A DNA stretch of 64,000 nucleotides from the NCBI GenBank assembly GCA_029258925.1, contig JAPDJV010000014.1, positions 1 through 64,000 of the forward strand. The letters run 5' to 3'. This document shows, piece by piece, positions 1 to 9,966 of the stretch. Each line of letters begins with the position of its first letter. Position 1 is the stretch's first letter. The position numbers were made by a program, and so were the translations under genes. The notes below the pieces were generated by a model that worked only from the letters and a program-made list of their open reading frames with translations, was not told the DNA's origin and searched no databases. The stretch comes from Thermoproteota archaeon (GTDB lineage: Archaea; Thermoproteota; Thermoprotei_A; EX4484-217-1; JAPDJV01).

Positions 1-352
1 CACATATTATGGGTTTATTAGATTCATCGTCCCAGAATACTGCTCCAATAGGGCATGCCTCGGTGCAGTGGGCACATCCAATACACTTACTGGGATTAAA
101 TATTACGCCTCCTCCAGGCCTCTTAGTTAAGGCGTCTGTGGGGCATACCTTGGCACAGGGCGGATCCTTGCACGCTCTGCACACTACAACTGTAAATCCA
201 CGCTCAAATCCTCCTACACTTCTGACAAGTATTGCTGACCTCGCTAACCCACCGTCCCCGAATCTCCTAGCACACGCAAACATGCAGGACATGCAACCAA
301 CACACTTATCTGGATCTACAACACTTAGTCTGAGAACCACGGCCTTCACCAA
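1..352 (-). CDS. 4Fe-4S ferredoxin-type iron-sulfur protein (partial, runs off window start)
   Basis: Minus-strand translation gives VVDPDKCVGCMSCMFACARRFG...CRACKDPPCAKVCPTDAL...NPSKCIGCAHCTEACPIGAVFWDDESNKP, repeated CxxCxxC..CP clusters; start TTG/GTG near 349-352. The listed + strand ORF 9..407 is its antisense. Confidence 0.88.
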   Translation of the reverse strand, partial: MVKAVVLRLSVVDPDKCVGCMSCMFACARRFGDGGLARSAILVRSVGGFERGFTVVVCRACKDPPCAKVCPTDALTKRPGGGVIFNPSKCIGCAHCTEACPIGAVFWDDESNKPIIC

Positions 353-456
353 TTCACAGATTTCTGGAGAACTCTATCGTTATAGAGTGTTATATAAGTC
401 ATTCTAGCCATAGTGTTTAACTACGTATATGTTCCTAAAGTATAGAGGGGACTATA

Positions 457-891
457 ATGTGCCTAAATACACGGAGAGGAATCAGCGAGGTTATATCCTC
501 TCTACTACTGTTCGTAATAGCCTTAGCGGTCCTAGTTATTATTGCTACTAGCATATACGGTTACTATACTAGCGCTATCAGCTACGTTCCCCTATTCTTC
601 CACGAGAGCAAGCTCTCGATGCTGGAAAAACTGAAAGTTGTTTACGGATTTTATAAAGATGGCACCGTAGTGCTCGTAATATATAATTATGGAGATATAC
701 ACACTGAGATCTCGTACATAGTAGTCGATCAAAAAGTGTATTTGGCTACAGACTTCATAACCGATACTGAAGTTAAGGCGGGTGAAATAAAAGTTATTCA
801 ATTCGAGCTGACATTAGATCAAGGCATTCACGTTCTAGGGATTCAGGGGAGGAGGGGGTCGAAGAGCACAATATTAGTAAAGGTGCAGTGA
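457..891 (+). CDS. Archaeal type IV pilin-like protein (class III signal peptide-like N-terminus)
   Basis: N-terminus RRGISEVISSLLLFVIALAVLVIIATSIYGYY: short basic leader then long hydrophobic helix; upstream of secretion ATPase and TadC-like gene. Confidence 0.7.
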   Translation: MCLNTRRGISEVISSLLLFVIALAVLVIIATSIYGYYTSAISYVPLFFHESKLSMLEKLKVVYGFYKDGTVVLVIYNYGDIHTEISYIVVDQKVYLATDFITDTEVKAGEIKVIQFELTLDQGIHVLGIQGRRGSKSTILVKVQ

Positions 892-892
892 G

Positions 893-1321
893 ATGTCTAG
901 AAGAAGAGGTTCTACTATAATAGCTTTATCCATAATAACCATAATCGCCTTTCTAATAATAGTCTCGATGGCCTCAATAATAATCTCCGGCATGAGCGAC
1001 CTCCTTAGAACACAGCTGAACGTGTTTGATGAAGAAACAGAGAGAATGAGGGAGAACATTGAAGTTGAAGCATTTAGCAGCGGGGGGAAAATAGGGTTAT
1101 GTATAAACAATACTGGTACTACAACTATTTTAATCACGTACGTTGTAGTTCACGACGTCTCCTCAGATGATATATCAATTTATAATGTAATGTGGGCTCT
1201 AGATACGGGAGAAGACCTTACTGAAATCTTAGAGCATGAATACCCCTCACCCGGCTCAATGGTGAAATGTGTTTTGGTTTCAAGCAGGGGGAATACGTGG
1301 CAAATAACTATTAAGGGTTGA
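893..1321 (+). CDS. Second pilin-like / membrane-anchored protein of the pilus locus
   Basis: MSRRRGSTIIALSIITIIAFLIIVSMASIIISG basic leader plus hydrophobic helix; 1 nt after preceding CDS. Confidence 0.6.
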   Translation: MSRRRGSTIIALSIITIIAFLIIVSMASIIISGMSDLLRTQLNVFDEETERMRENIEVEAFSSGGKIGLCINNTGTTTILITYVVVHDVSSDDISIYNVMWALDTGEDLTEILEHEYPSPGSMVKCVLVSSRGNTWQITIKG

Positions 1322-1325
1322 GACG

Positions 1326-4019
1326 ATGTTCAAATGGTTTAGGAGGGAGAGGAGGCTTAAAGAGGAAACCTTTAAGGTAATTAGGTTAAGTGCGGAGAAG
1401 TATTCAGATATTTTAACTAAAGGCGTAATGCTCGAAGAATACTTTGTAGGACCGTGCAAGGTTAGCATGGCTGAGTATGAGGGCAGGGGATATTATATTG
1501 TCGATGAGCCTCTCCTAACGGAGATAGAACAGAGCGCTTACGTCCAGGCAATGGAATCACTATATTTTGCAACTAAGCCAGAAGTTTTCGGCGAGAACTT
1601 GGAGAGCGTCGTTAACGAGGTAGTTAAGGTAATATTCAAGAGGTTGGAGGAGGAAGGATTTGAGAAAATTTCAATGGACAATGTCAGATACTATGTGATT
1701 AGAGACTCCTTAGGCTACGGCATACTTGACGTCTTAATAAGAGATCCGAGAATAGAGGACATAAGCGCTGAGGGTGTAGGTAAACCTGTTAGAGTATTCC
1801 ATAGAGATTACAGTGACTATGATTGGCTCATCACGAATATTAAGTTTGAGAAAGAAGAGGACCTAGACAACATCGTGCTTCTCATAGCACATAAATCTAA
1901 GAAACATATTTCAACAGCCTTTCCGATAGCCGAGGGAGCACTACCCGAGAAACATAGGGCATCGATGACTTTCAGCTGCGAAGTAACTCCGTTTGGATCA
2001 AGCTTTACTATAAGAAAGTTTAGAACAGAGCCTCTAACAATAGTTCACTTAATAAAGTACGGAACAATCTCCCCCTTAATGGCTGCATACTGGTGGCTAA
2101 TACTCGAAAACAAGGGATCGCTATTCATAGTTGGTGAGATGGCGAGCGGCAAGACAACGCTCATGAACGCCCTCCTACAACTTTTACCACCGAACTGGAA
2201 AATAGTGTGCGTAAGTCCTCGGATGAACCTGATCGTGAATGGTAAAGTCGTGAACATAGAGGATTCGTTTAACACTTTGCTAAAAACCAGGTCTCCCAAA
2301 AACGAAGGCAACACAATAAGTATAGGTGGAAGCGAAGAAACCGTATGTTTTAAAGACAACATTGTTGCAAGAGGCAACATATCTGCTTGGCAGAAAATAT
2401 TCGTTCCAGATGGAACAAGCATTGTGAGAATCATAACCGAGAGCGGGGTTCTAGTAGAAGTTACAGAAAACACTAGAATACCCGTATTAAGCAATGGTGA
2501 AGTAGAATACAAGTACTCCTCTCAGCTAGCAGTTGGAGACCTGGTTCCAGTTCTCTCATCAATACCGTCTCCCCAGTCTTCAAGTCTCCCGATCCCAAGC
2601 CACGTGTATGAGAGGCTTGGATGCAAACCTTGCGATGTAGATGGATGGCTAATTACTAGAGGAGGAAGTTATGTTAGGAAAAAGGAGGCAATGGATAACA
2701 ATATGTACTATTTAATGGGATTTATCTTAGGGAAGGGAGAGTTAAAGAGGAGCAATGTACAAGTAGAGGTTAAAGATAGGAATCTAGCGATAACAGTACT
2801 AGCAAAATTCTCATCACTAGTAAACCCCGTCTCGATGGAAGAGGAGGAGGGAAAAATAACGATAAAAATCAGCCATGGTGCAGGAACGTTCATAAAAACA
2901 TTACTATGTGACAAGAAAACTCTCACCGAAGCCCTGAGGACGGCGGGGGTAATTGAAGTATCAAATTTCGTAGCAGGTCTTCTGGACGCATTAATGGATG
3001 ACGGCAAACTAAAGAGACGCCTAGAAATAGAGATGCCAGTGGACGAAAGCGAGGCACTTGCAGAGGCTTTGTTGAAGATAGGTGTTAAGCCAGTAATTCG
3101 TAGGAGAGAACTCGGCTACGAGAAAGAGGGTATAATGATTGATGAAAGAGACTTTGTTAAACTTGTTAGAACTGCAAAGCATTACGTGGAAAAAAGGAGG
3201 AAGTCGCAGAGCACTAGGAATACAAGTATTAAATGGGAGACGGTTGCATTTATAGAGAAATTAAGCTCGAGTGGAGTAGTCTATGACATTACACCCTCTG
3301 AAAGCAGATATTATTTTGCTGGTAGAGGAGGATTCATAGCAGTAGAGGATACTATTGAGGATACTCCAGAACTAAGGCTTCCCCACGTTGGTTGGAAGCC
3401 TTTAGTAGCCCGTCACGCAATAACAATAGGTGAAGCTATAACTGAAATAGATTTATTCGATCTAGTAAGGCTTTCCCTGAGAGAGAGGGCACAGTTCATA
3501 GTCGTGGGAGAGATCAGAGGAGAAGAAGCATATGTTTTCATACAAAGCTTAGCCGCTGGCCATGGAGGTATGTGCACCTTCCACGGCGACTCTCTCGAGT
3601 CAATGGTTATGAGACTCACTACTCCCCCCATAAACGTGCCCCTATCCTTCCTTCCACTAATAAGTAATGTCGTGATAATGAGGTATGTGAGACTGCCGCG
3701 TAGAAAACCCATGAGAAGAGTCCAAGTGGTTGAAGAGGTAAGTGGAGTAAGAGGAAATGAGCTCGACCACAAGGCTATTTTTAAGTGGATAGTTGAGAGA
3801 GACGAGTTTACACCAAAAAGTATTGAGACTATTGTAAAGGAGAGTGTGAAGCTAAAGAAAGTACGGACACTCCTAGGATGGGACGAGGAAACTCTAATTA
3901 GAGATTTAGAGGAGAGGAAGAGGTTTCTTGAGGATTTAGCGAGGAGAGACATAGCAGTGTATACTGATGTTGTAAGAGAAGTTAGGAGATTTTATTCTAA
4001 GAGGATGAGGGGAGAGTAA
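1326..4019 (+). CDS. Type II/IV secretion system ATPase (archaeal pilus assembly, GspE/VirB11 superfamily) containing an intein
   Basis: Walker A GEMASGKTTLMNALL, IEDTPELRLPH, VRLSLRERAQFIVVGEIRGEEAYVFIQSLAAGHGGMCTFHGDS; interrupted by about 381 aa between KIV and TIEDTPEL. Confidence 0.93.
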   Translation: MFKWFRRERRLKEETFKVIRLSAEKYSDILTKGVMLEEYFVGPCKVSMAEYEGRGYYIVDEPLLTEIEQSAYVQAMESLYFATKPEVFGENLESVVNEVVKVIFKRLEEEGFEKISMDNVRYYVIRDSLGYGILDVLIRDPRIEDISAEGVGKPVRVFHRDYSDYDWLITNIKFEKEEDLDNIVLLIAHKSKKHISTAFPIAEGALPEKHRASMTFSCEVTPFGSSFTIRKFRTEPLTIVHLIKYGTISPLMAAYWWLILENKGSLFIVGEMASGKTTLMNALLQLLPPNWKIVCVSPRMNLIVNGKVVNIEDSFNTLLKTRSPKNEGNTISIGGSEETVCFKDNIVARGNISAWQKIFVPDGTSIVRIITESGVLVEVTENTRIPVLSNGEVEYKYSSQLAVGDLVPVLSSIPSPQSSSLPIPSHVYERLGCKPCDVDGWLITRGGSYVRKKEAMDNNMYYLMGFILGKGELKRSNVQVEVKDRNLAITVLAKFSSLVNPVSMEEEEGKITIKISHGAGTFIKTLLCDKKTLTEALRTAGVIEVSNFVAGLLDALMDDGKLKRRLEIEMPVDESEALAEALLKIGVKPVIRRRELGYEKEGIMIDERDFVKLVRTAKHYVEKRRKSQSTRNTSIKWETVAFIEKLSSSGVVYDITPSESRYYFAGRGGFIAVEDTIEDTPELRLPHVGWKPLVARHAITIGEAITEIDLFDLVRLSLRERAQFIVVGEIRGEEAYVFIQSLAAGHGGMCTFHGDSLESMVMRLTTPPINVPLSFLPLISNVVIMRYVRLPRRKPMRRVQVVEEVSGVRGNELDHKAIFKWIVERDEFTPKSIETIVKESVKLKKVRTLLGWDEETLIRDLEERKRFLEDLARRDIAVYTDVVREVRRFYSKRMRGE
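2208..3350 (+). other. Intein (non-canonical splice motifs, degenerate LAGLIDADG endonuclease domain) inside secretion ATPase
   Basis: Extein reads ...PPNWKIV | CVSPRMNLIV ... SSGVVYDITPSESRYYFAGRGGFIAVED | TIEDTPELRLPH; LAGLIDADG-like YYLMGFILGKGE and FVAGLLDALMDDGK. Confidence 0.85.
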
Positions 4020-5927
4020 TTGGCTAAAGGCGGAGATAGAAGCTTTATCCTTTTCATAATATCAATGACTGTTCTAGCTTCGATTCAAACAGCGTTCTTA
4101 ATGACAACAACTGATCCAACATACAAGCTTCTATCCACAGTAATATTTTTCGTAGTTATTACAGGACTCGCGGCGATTTCTGCGCTCTGGAGTGTAGTGT
4201 ACAAGCAAATAGTAGATAGAATTAGATTAGCCTATCCTAAGAGATTGCCTGAGAGAGTAGTTGACCCATACACAGAGATGGGCTTATGGGTGTTTGTTAG
4301 AAAGATTCCAATAATAAATGAGATTACGGTTAGATTCTCGGAGCGACTTAAAAAGCATATGATTAAATCCGGCTATTACGCTAATCCCCTATACTATTCT
4401 TCATTCTACATGCTACTCTCTATAGCACTAACACCACTAACGTTGATAGGCATCGTGGGCCTTCTACAAGGCAATGTTTTTTACACGCTCCTATTATTAG
4501 TCCCACTAATACCCTTATTCTTCCCCTTCATCGAGCTAGGTGTTAGAAGAGTAAATAGATCTAGCGATGTTGAGAGTGAACTACCGTATTTTATGATCTA
4601 CGCTAGTCTTCTACATAGAGCTGGTATAAGTCTGTTCGACGCCTTTATGAAACTCATAGGAACAAAGGAAATATTCAGTGTAATGGAGAGAGAGGCGAGA
4701 ATTATAAGAAGAGAATACGCGTTCTACAGTCATAGTCCGATACGTTCACTCGAGAAATACGCATTTAATCATCCTAATGAAGATCTTAAGGGCATAGTAC
4801 TAGGCTATACGAGCGTCCTTAGAAGCGGGGGAGACACAGGTGCCTTTCTAGAAAGGAAGGCTTCAGAGCAATTGGAAAGGCTAAAGATGAAGTGGAAGAA
4901 CTTTGTGAAGACTGTTATGATTTACGGAGATATGGCGATTCTGGTCACCATGATGGTGCCCTCGATAATCATACTCGGTTCACTAATATTCGCTCAGAGC
5001 GTTAGCTTCAATATCCTAGTACTTTACGGAGTTTTAGGTCTGCCATTCTTTACAGTGGTGTTTATAGGAATATTCAATGCCTCTCAACCTAAAATGAAGA
5101 ACATATTTTCAGTTAAAAAGCCCCTTCTATACTTCATACCGACTCTAATGCTGGCAACCCCTATAGTTATACTCTATGGAGTGAGCTGGGAGCTTATACC
5201 TGGAGTAATCTGCATAATTTCACTATTGCCCGTAGCTATAGCATTCCACATCCAATACATGGAAATAATGGCAATAGAACGCGCATTGCCCGCATTTATG
5301 AGGGATTTAACGGAGTTTGTGAAAATAGGATACGATATAGTGAAAGCCATTGTAGTACTTCCGTCGAGAAGAAAGTATAATAGGATTTTTGATGCTATCC
5401 TGGCAAAAATATCCATACTGTTGAGACTAAATACTCCACTTCGTGTGATAAGTACAAGGCTGCTGACTAGAAGCTGGCTACTAAAGTACGTGTTATTTCT
5501 ATTGGATGAAGTTACGTCTACTGGAGGTATAAGCCCAACTATTCTCGAATACTTTACGGAAATGCTAACCGAAAACATTAGAGTAAAGAGAGAGGCCAGA
5601 GGCCAGCTTAGAGTATACGTAATAATTCTGTTAATGGCTCCAGTGCTCCTAGGAGCATTGCTAGCAATGACCTCATACATGATTCAACCATTCGCGGAAA
5701 TTATTGAGGGCCCAACATTTTATCCTATACAAAAAGAAGTTCTAGAGGTCACAATGAAATTCTCTAAACTCGTGATCGTTGAAACTGGCATGATGGTAGG
5801 ATTGATAATAGCGAAAGTATATGATCAAACGATATTCAGTCTAAGGTGGGTGATTATAGGGGCTATCATAGGTTTATTATCCATCACCGTCGTACCTACC
5901 GTAATGGAAATGTTCATAACTTTCTAA
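4020..5927 (+). CDS. Type II secretion system F / TadC-FlaJ-like pilus membrane platform protein
   Basis: TTG start directly after ATPase stop; multiple TM segments and two GspF-like modules (RRVNRSSDVESELPYFMIYASLLHRAGISLFDAFMKL; ERALPAFMRDLTEFVKIGYDIVKAI). Confidence 0.85.
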   Translation: MAKGGDRSFILFIISMTVLASIQTAFLMTTTDPTYKLLSTVIFFVVITGLAAISALWSVVYKQIVDRIRLAYPKRLPERVVDPYTEMGLWVFVRKIPIINEITVRFSERLKKHMIKSGYYANPLYYSSFYMLLSIALTPLTLIGIVGLLQGNVFYTLLLLVPLIPLFFPFIELGVRRVNRSSDVESELPYFMIYASLLHRAGISLFDAFMKLIGTKEIFSVMEREARIIRREYAFYSHSPIRSLEKYAFNHPNEDLKGIVLGYTSVLRSGGDTGAFLERKASEQLERLKMKWKNFVKTVMIYGDMAILVTMMVPSIIILGSLIFAQSVSFNILVLYGVLGLPFFTVVFIGIFNASQPKMKNIFSVKKPLLYFIPTLMLATPIVILYGVSWELIPGVICIISLLPVAIAFHIQYMEIMAIERALPAFMRDLTEFVKIGYDIVKAIVVLPSRRKYNRIFDAILAKISILLRLNTPLRVISTRLLTRSWLLKYVLFLLDEVTSTGGISPTILEYFTEMLTENIRVKREARGQLRVYVIILLMAPVLLGALLAMTSYMIQPFAEIIEGPTFYPIQKEVLEVTMKFSKLVIVETGMMVGLIIAKVYDQTIFSLRWVIIGAIIGLLSITVVPTVMEMFITF

Positions 5928-5951
5928 AGCGCCAAACCTCCACCACCAACT

Positions 5952-6146
5952 TCACTCTTTGACAATATAGTGGTCAATGAATTCCCTAAGCTTTATTTTC
6001 TCAGCGATCTCCCTAACTTTTCTAAGCGCGTTTTCCCGAGAATTTGCTCCTACATTAAATATTATGTTTGTCCCCACAACTCTAATCCTGAATCTCGCTT
6101 CATCGCCCACACTATATTCATCTACAACTTCAAATTTTACCTCCAA
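5952..6146 (-). CDS. Small conserved-type hypothetical protein
   Basis: 64 aa ORF overlapping the start-side gene of the same strand (6130..7701); operon-like. Confidence 0.55.
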   Translation of the reverse strand: MEVKFEVVDEYSVGDEARFRIRVVGTNIIFNVGANSRENALRKVREIAEKIKLREFIDHYIVKE

Positions 6147-7701
6147 CTCTTTCCACCTCCTTTTTCAATACATATGCTAATGGGATTGGTAGTATTGGAG
6201 CAAACACCCTCATGTATTTTGGAGAGAACGCTTTAATAATATTCTCTTTTCCAGCAATACTTATATACGATTCGAAAAAGGATTTTAAGAGATCTCTTAT
6301 TTTCTTAACATCGTACCTGGCATCCAACGCTGTAAATGATATCAGCTCTGAGATATCCCATGACACTTCTCTCTCTGCAGACGCCTGTTCTAAATCTATA
6401 ATAAACGGAGTATTTGTTCCTCTTTCAATAACTATATTACTAGGCCTCAAATCCCCTATACTCATACCCATATTATGTATTAATCCTACTATTTTCCCTA
6501 ATGCAGAGTAATGTTCTGAAACATCAGCCCCGTTTGCTAGGAGAGCTGATAAAGTTGTCCCCTCAATGTATTCCCTTAAGAGAATCTTCTTCTCCCAGTT
6601 AACGTAAATCGGTTTTGGGACAGGAAGCTTCCTCGAGTTTAAGAGGAGAGAGGCAAAGTATTCTCTAGCTAAACGCTCGCTTGGACTAGCAGTAAACTCG
6701 TTTCTAATGCCAGCCCAAACGGCTAGGGGAACCCACTTTATCCCCCTCCACTCTCTATACTTCTTTAAAACAAGTCTTATATCCCGGCCAGTCGAATCTC
6801 TTACAACTAATAGTTTTGTATAATTTATTATACTTCCTAGATTCTTCTCCTCGACAATATTAGCGGGGGAAATAGTGTCCGTGTATATTGAATGTAATGT
6901 TCCGTTTACTCTAATAAAAACCTGGCTATAAGGATCTGGGACAACCACACCCTCTTTGTTTTCTAAAATTATTGCTCTAATGAGACTTTCAAGGTAGTTC
7001 GGCGGCCTTATAATGCTTGAAAGACTTTCACTTAATAGCTTGAAGCCCCCTCTCAAAACATTCAGTATACTATATGTCGGAGGAACCCCTAGTTCCTCAA
7101 CTATTTCATTCTTTAAACAGTAGAGAGAACCATTTTTACTCAAGTATTTTTTCTCTACCATTTTATCTAATAATTTCTCGAACATTAATGTAAGGTGTTC
7201 TTCGAATACTTTATGTTTTTGAGCATATAGGCTAACAAGAGGATCATTAACTCCAAGCGGCAGAGTTCTACGGGCAAGGATATCGTATAAAAAGAATTTA
7301 GGTGAAAGACATATATTTCTCGAAAAATCTCTTCCAAATTCCCATACAAGATTTTTCATAGACCTGTAGACCTGGTTTACAAGGGCCTTGGTTTTAATCC
7401 TTAAATACGATTGCATTCCCATGGACACATAGCCTGGGAGAATAATTCTTGAACGAAATATTCCTCCATATAGTCCCTTGGTTAAATCCAATAGTAGTTG
7501 CTTTAAGGGTATGTAAATAGCCATTACTCTATGTCCCGAAATGTTTAAGGGAATTATTCTTAATAGGTGTCCATCACTCTTAACAATTAATATTTCAGAG
7601 TACCCTTCCTTTACACCTAAGAATAAAGAACCCATAATCTTCATTAACAGGACGTTTTCTTCGCTAGCTAACTCATTTAATAGATCCTCGGAGATCCTCA
7701 T
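6130..7701 (-). CDS. Protein with C-terminal Bud32/RIO-like protein kinase fold, unknown N-terminal region
   Basis: C-terminal EYIEGTTLSALLANG...LGKIVGLIHNMGMSIGDLRPSNIVIERGTNTPFIIDLEQAS resembles catalytic loop and DLE/DFG-like motif of small archaeal kinases. Confidence 0.7.
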   Translation of the reverse strand: MRISEDLLNELASEENVLLMKIMGSLFLGVKEGYSEILIVKSDGHLLRIIPLNISGHRVMAIYIPLKQLLLDLTKGLYGGIFRSRIILPGYVSMGMQSYLRIKTKALVNQVYRSMKNLVWEFGRDFSRNICLSPKFFLYDILARRTLPLGVNDPLVSLYAQKHKVFEEHLTLMFEKLLDKMVEKKYLSKNGSLYCLKNEIVEELGVPPTYSILNVLRGGFKLLSESLSSIIRPPNYLESLIRAIILENKEGVVVPDPYSQVFIRVNGTLHSIYTDTISPANIVEEKNLGSIINYTKLLVVRDSTGRDIRLVLKKYREWRGIKWVPLAVWAGIRNEFTASPSERLAREYFASLLLNSRKLPVPKPIYVNWEKKILLREYIEGTTLSALLANGADVSEHYSALGKIVGLIHNMGMSIGDLRPSNIVIERGTNTPFIIDLEQASAEREVSWDISELISFTALDARYDVKKIRDLLKSFFESYISIAGKENIIKAFSPKYMRVFAPILPIPLAYVLKKEVERVGGKI

Positions 7702-7786
7702 TACAGTCTTTACCTCTCGCTATAGACTATGATATGGGAAGCTTTAAGTTATACTAGTGGCTAGTGGGTAGTTTGGTGAGCTGTTC

Positions 7787-9142
7787 TTGAATTCTAGCGG
7801 GAAAACTCCAAACATTATAGTAGAACCCCCAGGTCCAAGAGCACTAGATATTATTAGAAGGGACGAGCAGTATGTGATGCAGTCATTTAGCCGCTGGTAT
7901 CCCTTAGTAGCCTGCACTGGACATGGAGCTATCCTTGAGGATGTTGATGGGAACAAGTACATAGATTTCAACTCCGGTTTAGCAGTGTTGAATGTTGGAC
8001 ACCTACATCCAAAGGTTGTCGAGGCCATAAAGAAGCAAGCAGGTAAACTACTACACTATTCTCTGACAGACTTTTACTACGAGGAGGCAGTTATTCTAGC
8101 AGAGAGACTAGTAAAGATAGCCCCAGGTTCTTTTGGGAAGAAAGTTTTCTTCACGAACAGCGGAGCTGAAGCTATTGAAGGATCCATGAAAATTGCTCGG
8201 GGCTCCTTCGAGGGGAAAAGACCTTACATAATAGCGTTTTCAGGATCATTTCATGGCAGAACCTACGGAGCCATGAGCCTCACATCAAGTAAACCTGTGC
8301 AGAGGAAATGGTTTAGCCCACTCGTGCCAAACATAGAACACACTCCATACCCATACTGCTATAGGTGTCCATTCAAAATGGAATATCCTGAATGCGATGT
8401 TTGGTGCATACATTTTATTGAGGAGTGGATTCTGAATAAATATGTACCATCAGATGAAGTTGCCGCAATATTTCTTGAACCCATAGCAGGCGAAGGAGGG
8501 TACATTGTTCCACCTCCTAGAGTGTGGAGAGAGCTGAGAAAACTTGCTGACAAGCATGGAATACTTATAGTCTCAGACGAAGTCCAGGCGGGGTTTGGTA
8601 GAACGGGGAAGTGGTTCGCAATAGAGCACTGGGGAGTACCCCCCGACATAATAGCTGTGGCAAAAGGTATAGCTTCAGGTCTACCGCTAGGAGCAATAAT
8701 TGGGAGAGAGGATGTTATGAAGCTGCCTGCTGGAAGCCATGCAACAACCTTTGGGGGGAACCCAATATCCTGTGCAGCAGCGCTTGCCGTCATAGATGTG
8801 ATCGAGGAGGAGAAGTTGTTAGACAATGCATTGAAAATGGGCTACTACATAATGGATAGACTAAGCGATTTGATGGAAGAAGTAGAGATTATTGGAGATG
8901 TAAGAGGCATCGGGTTAATGATAGGTGTGGAACTCGTTAAGAACAGAGACACTAAGGAACCTGCGAGAGAGGAGTTGAAAAAGGTGTTGATGGAGTGTTT
9001 TAAGAGAGGATTACTTGTTATAGGGGCTGGAATCAGCACGATTAGGATAGCCCCTCCGCTTGTAATAACCAAAGAAGAAGTAGAAGTAGGCTTAGATATA
9101 CTGGAAGATGTTATTAAGAAGGTGTCTAGAGAGGTTAATTAA
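7787..9142 (+). CDS. Class III PLP-dependent aminotransferase (4-aminobutyrate/acetylornithine type)
   Basis: FTNSGAEAIEGSMKIAR, SFHGRTYGAMSLTSSK, EPIAGEGGYIVPP, SDEVQAGFGRTGKWFAIEHWGVPPDIIAVAKGIASGLPLGA; TTG start. Confidence 0.93.
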   Translation: MNSSGKTPNIIVEPPGPRALDIIRRDEQYVMQSFSRWYPLVACTGHGAILEDVDGNKYIDFNSGLAVLNVGHLHPKVVEAIKKQAGKLLHYSLTDFYYEEAVILAERLVKIAPGSFGKKVFFTNSGAEAIEGSMKIARGSFEGKRPYIIAFSGSFHGRTYGAMSLTSSKPVQRKWFSPLVPNIEHTPYPYCYRCPFKMEYPECDVWCIHFIEEWILNKYVPSDEVAAIFLEPIAGEGGYIVPPPRVWRELRKLADKHGILIVSDEVQAGFGRTGKWFAIEHWGVPPDIIAVAKGIASGLPLGAIIGREDVMKLPAGSHATTFGGNPISCAAALAVIDVIEEEKLLDNALKMGYYIMDRLSDLMEEVEIIGDVRGIGLMIGVELVKNRDTKEPAREELKKVLMECFKRGLLVIGAGISTIRIAPPLVITKEEVEVGLDILEDVIKKVSREVN

Positions 9143-9267
9143 TTTATCCAAAGACCTCATTGTTCAATTTTATTAATGACCTCCGTTAAACCCCGCCCTC
9201 TTCACCCCTTAACGGTCTAGCGCGATCGAGGGCTTCTTCATCGAAGTAGGGTACTTAGTCGTTAATA

Positions 9268-9930
9268 CTATGTTTTCACAAGCTCTTTTATAAGTTGTTT
9301 AGCCTCATCGCTGCTTACTTCCTCGTAATCCTTTGAAGCCAGCTTCTTTCCAATAATAGACTTAATATTGTCCGAAGTTTTAGTGGGATCCGGCGAGTAG
9401 GGCACTGTAAAGACTATTTTACATGGAGTTCTGTCGGGTAATACTATAACAGAGAGGCCTTTCCCCTCATCATTAGTGTAAATTATCCTTACAGCACCTA
9501 CAGTTCTCTCTTCGCCTCCAATAATAGCCTTTACAGTAAAGATATCCTCTAAACCATCCTCAGTCGCACCAAGATACTCTACAACCATCTCCGGAATTTC
9601 AGCAGGTACCCTTTCCTCCAACAATTCTTTTAGAATGATCTTTGCTTTCTCCCCTGTTTCAGGTACAACTTTGAAGTGATGTAGTTCCAATGTATCCCAC
9701 TTCCACTTTATTTTTCCCTCTTCAACATCGTATTCCACAATTATTCTAATAACGTCTCCCTTATCCACACCGAGCTTCCTCAGTACTTCGAATAGTATTG
9801 CATTTAATTCCCCTGCTGCTCTAGCTATCTCCTTTGGATCAACTAGTCCCTTAGCTCCTGCAAATAGAACTCTCCTAATTTTATTAGCATATGCTCCCGC
9901 AATTATCAACCCCGATGAAACCCGAGGCAT
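9268..9930 (-). CDS. DUF2258-type archaeal protein
   Basis: SSGLIIAGAYANKIRRVLFAGAKGLVDPKEIARAAGELNAILFEVL pattern recognised as the archaeal DUF2258 family. Confidence 0.65.
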   Translation of the reverse strand: MPRVSSGLIIAGAYANKIRRVLFAGAKGLVDPKEIARAAGELNAILFEVLRKLGVDKGDVIRIIVEYDVEEGKIKWKWDTLELHHFKVVPETGEKAKIILKELLEERVPAEIPEMVVEYLGATEDGLEDIFTVKAIIGGEERTVGAVRIIYTNDEGKGLSVIVLPDRTPCKIVFTVPYSPDPTKTSDNIKSIIGKKLASKDYEEVSSDEAKQLIKELVKT

Positions 9931-9966
9931 ATTCTCACCAGCATAATGCTATATGATGATGCATTA

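Noticed and set aside
9-407. + strand ORF of 132 aa
   Set aside because: Antisense of the ferredoxin-type gene on the minus strand, whose CxxCxxC codons explain the sequence.
2045-2512. Minus-strand 155-aa ORF (and similar 2708..3007, 3413..3952)
   Set aside because: Antisense to the secretion ATPase and intein; no recognisable protein features.
8611-8859. + strand 82-aa ORF within the aminotransferase
   Set aside because: Out-of-frame overlap with a clearly conserved gene.
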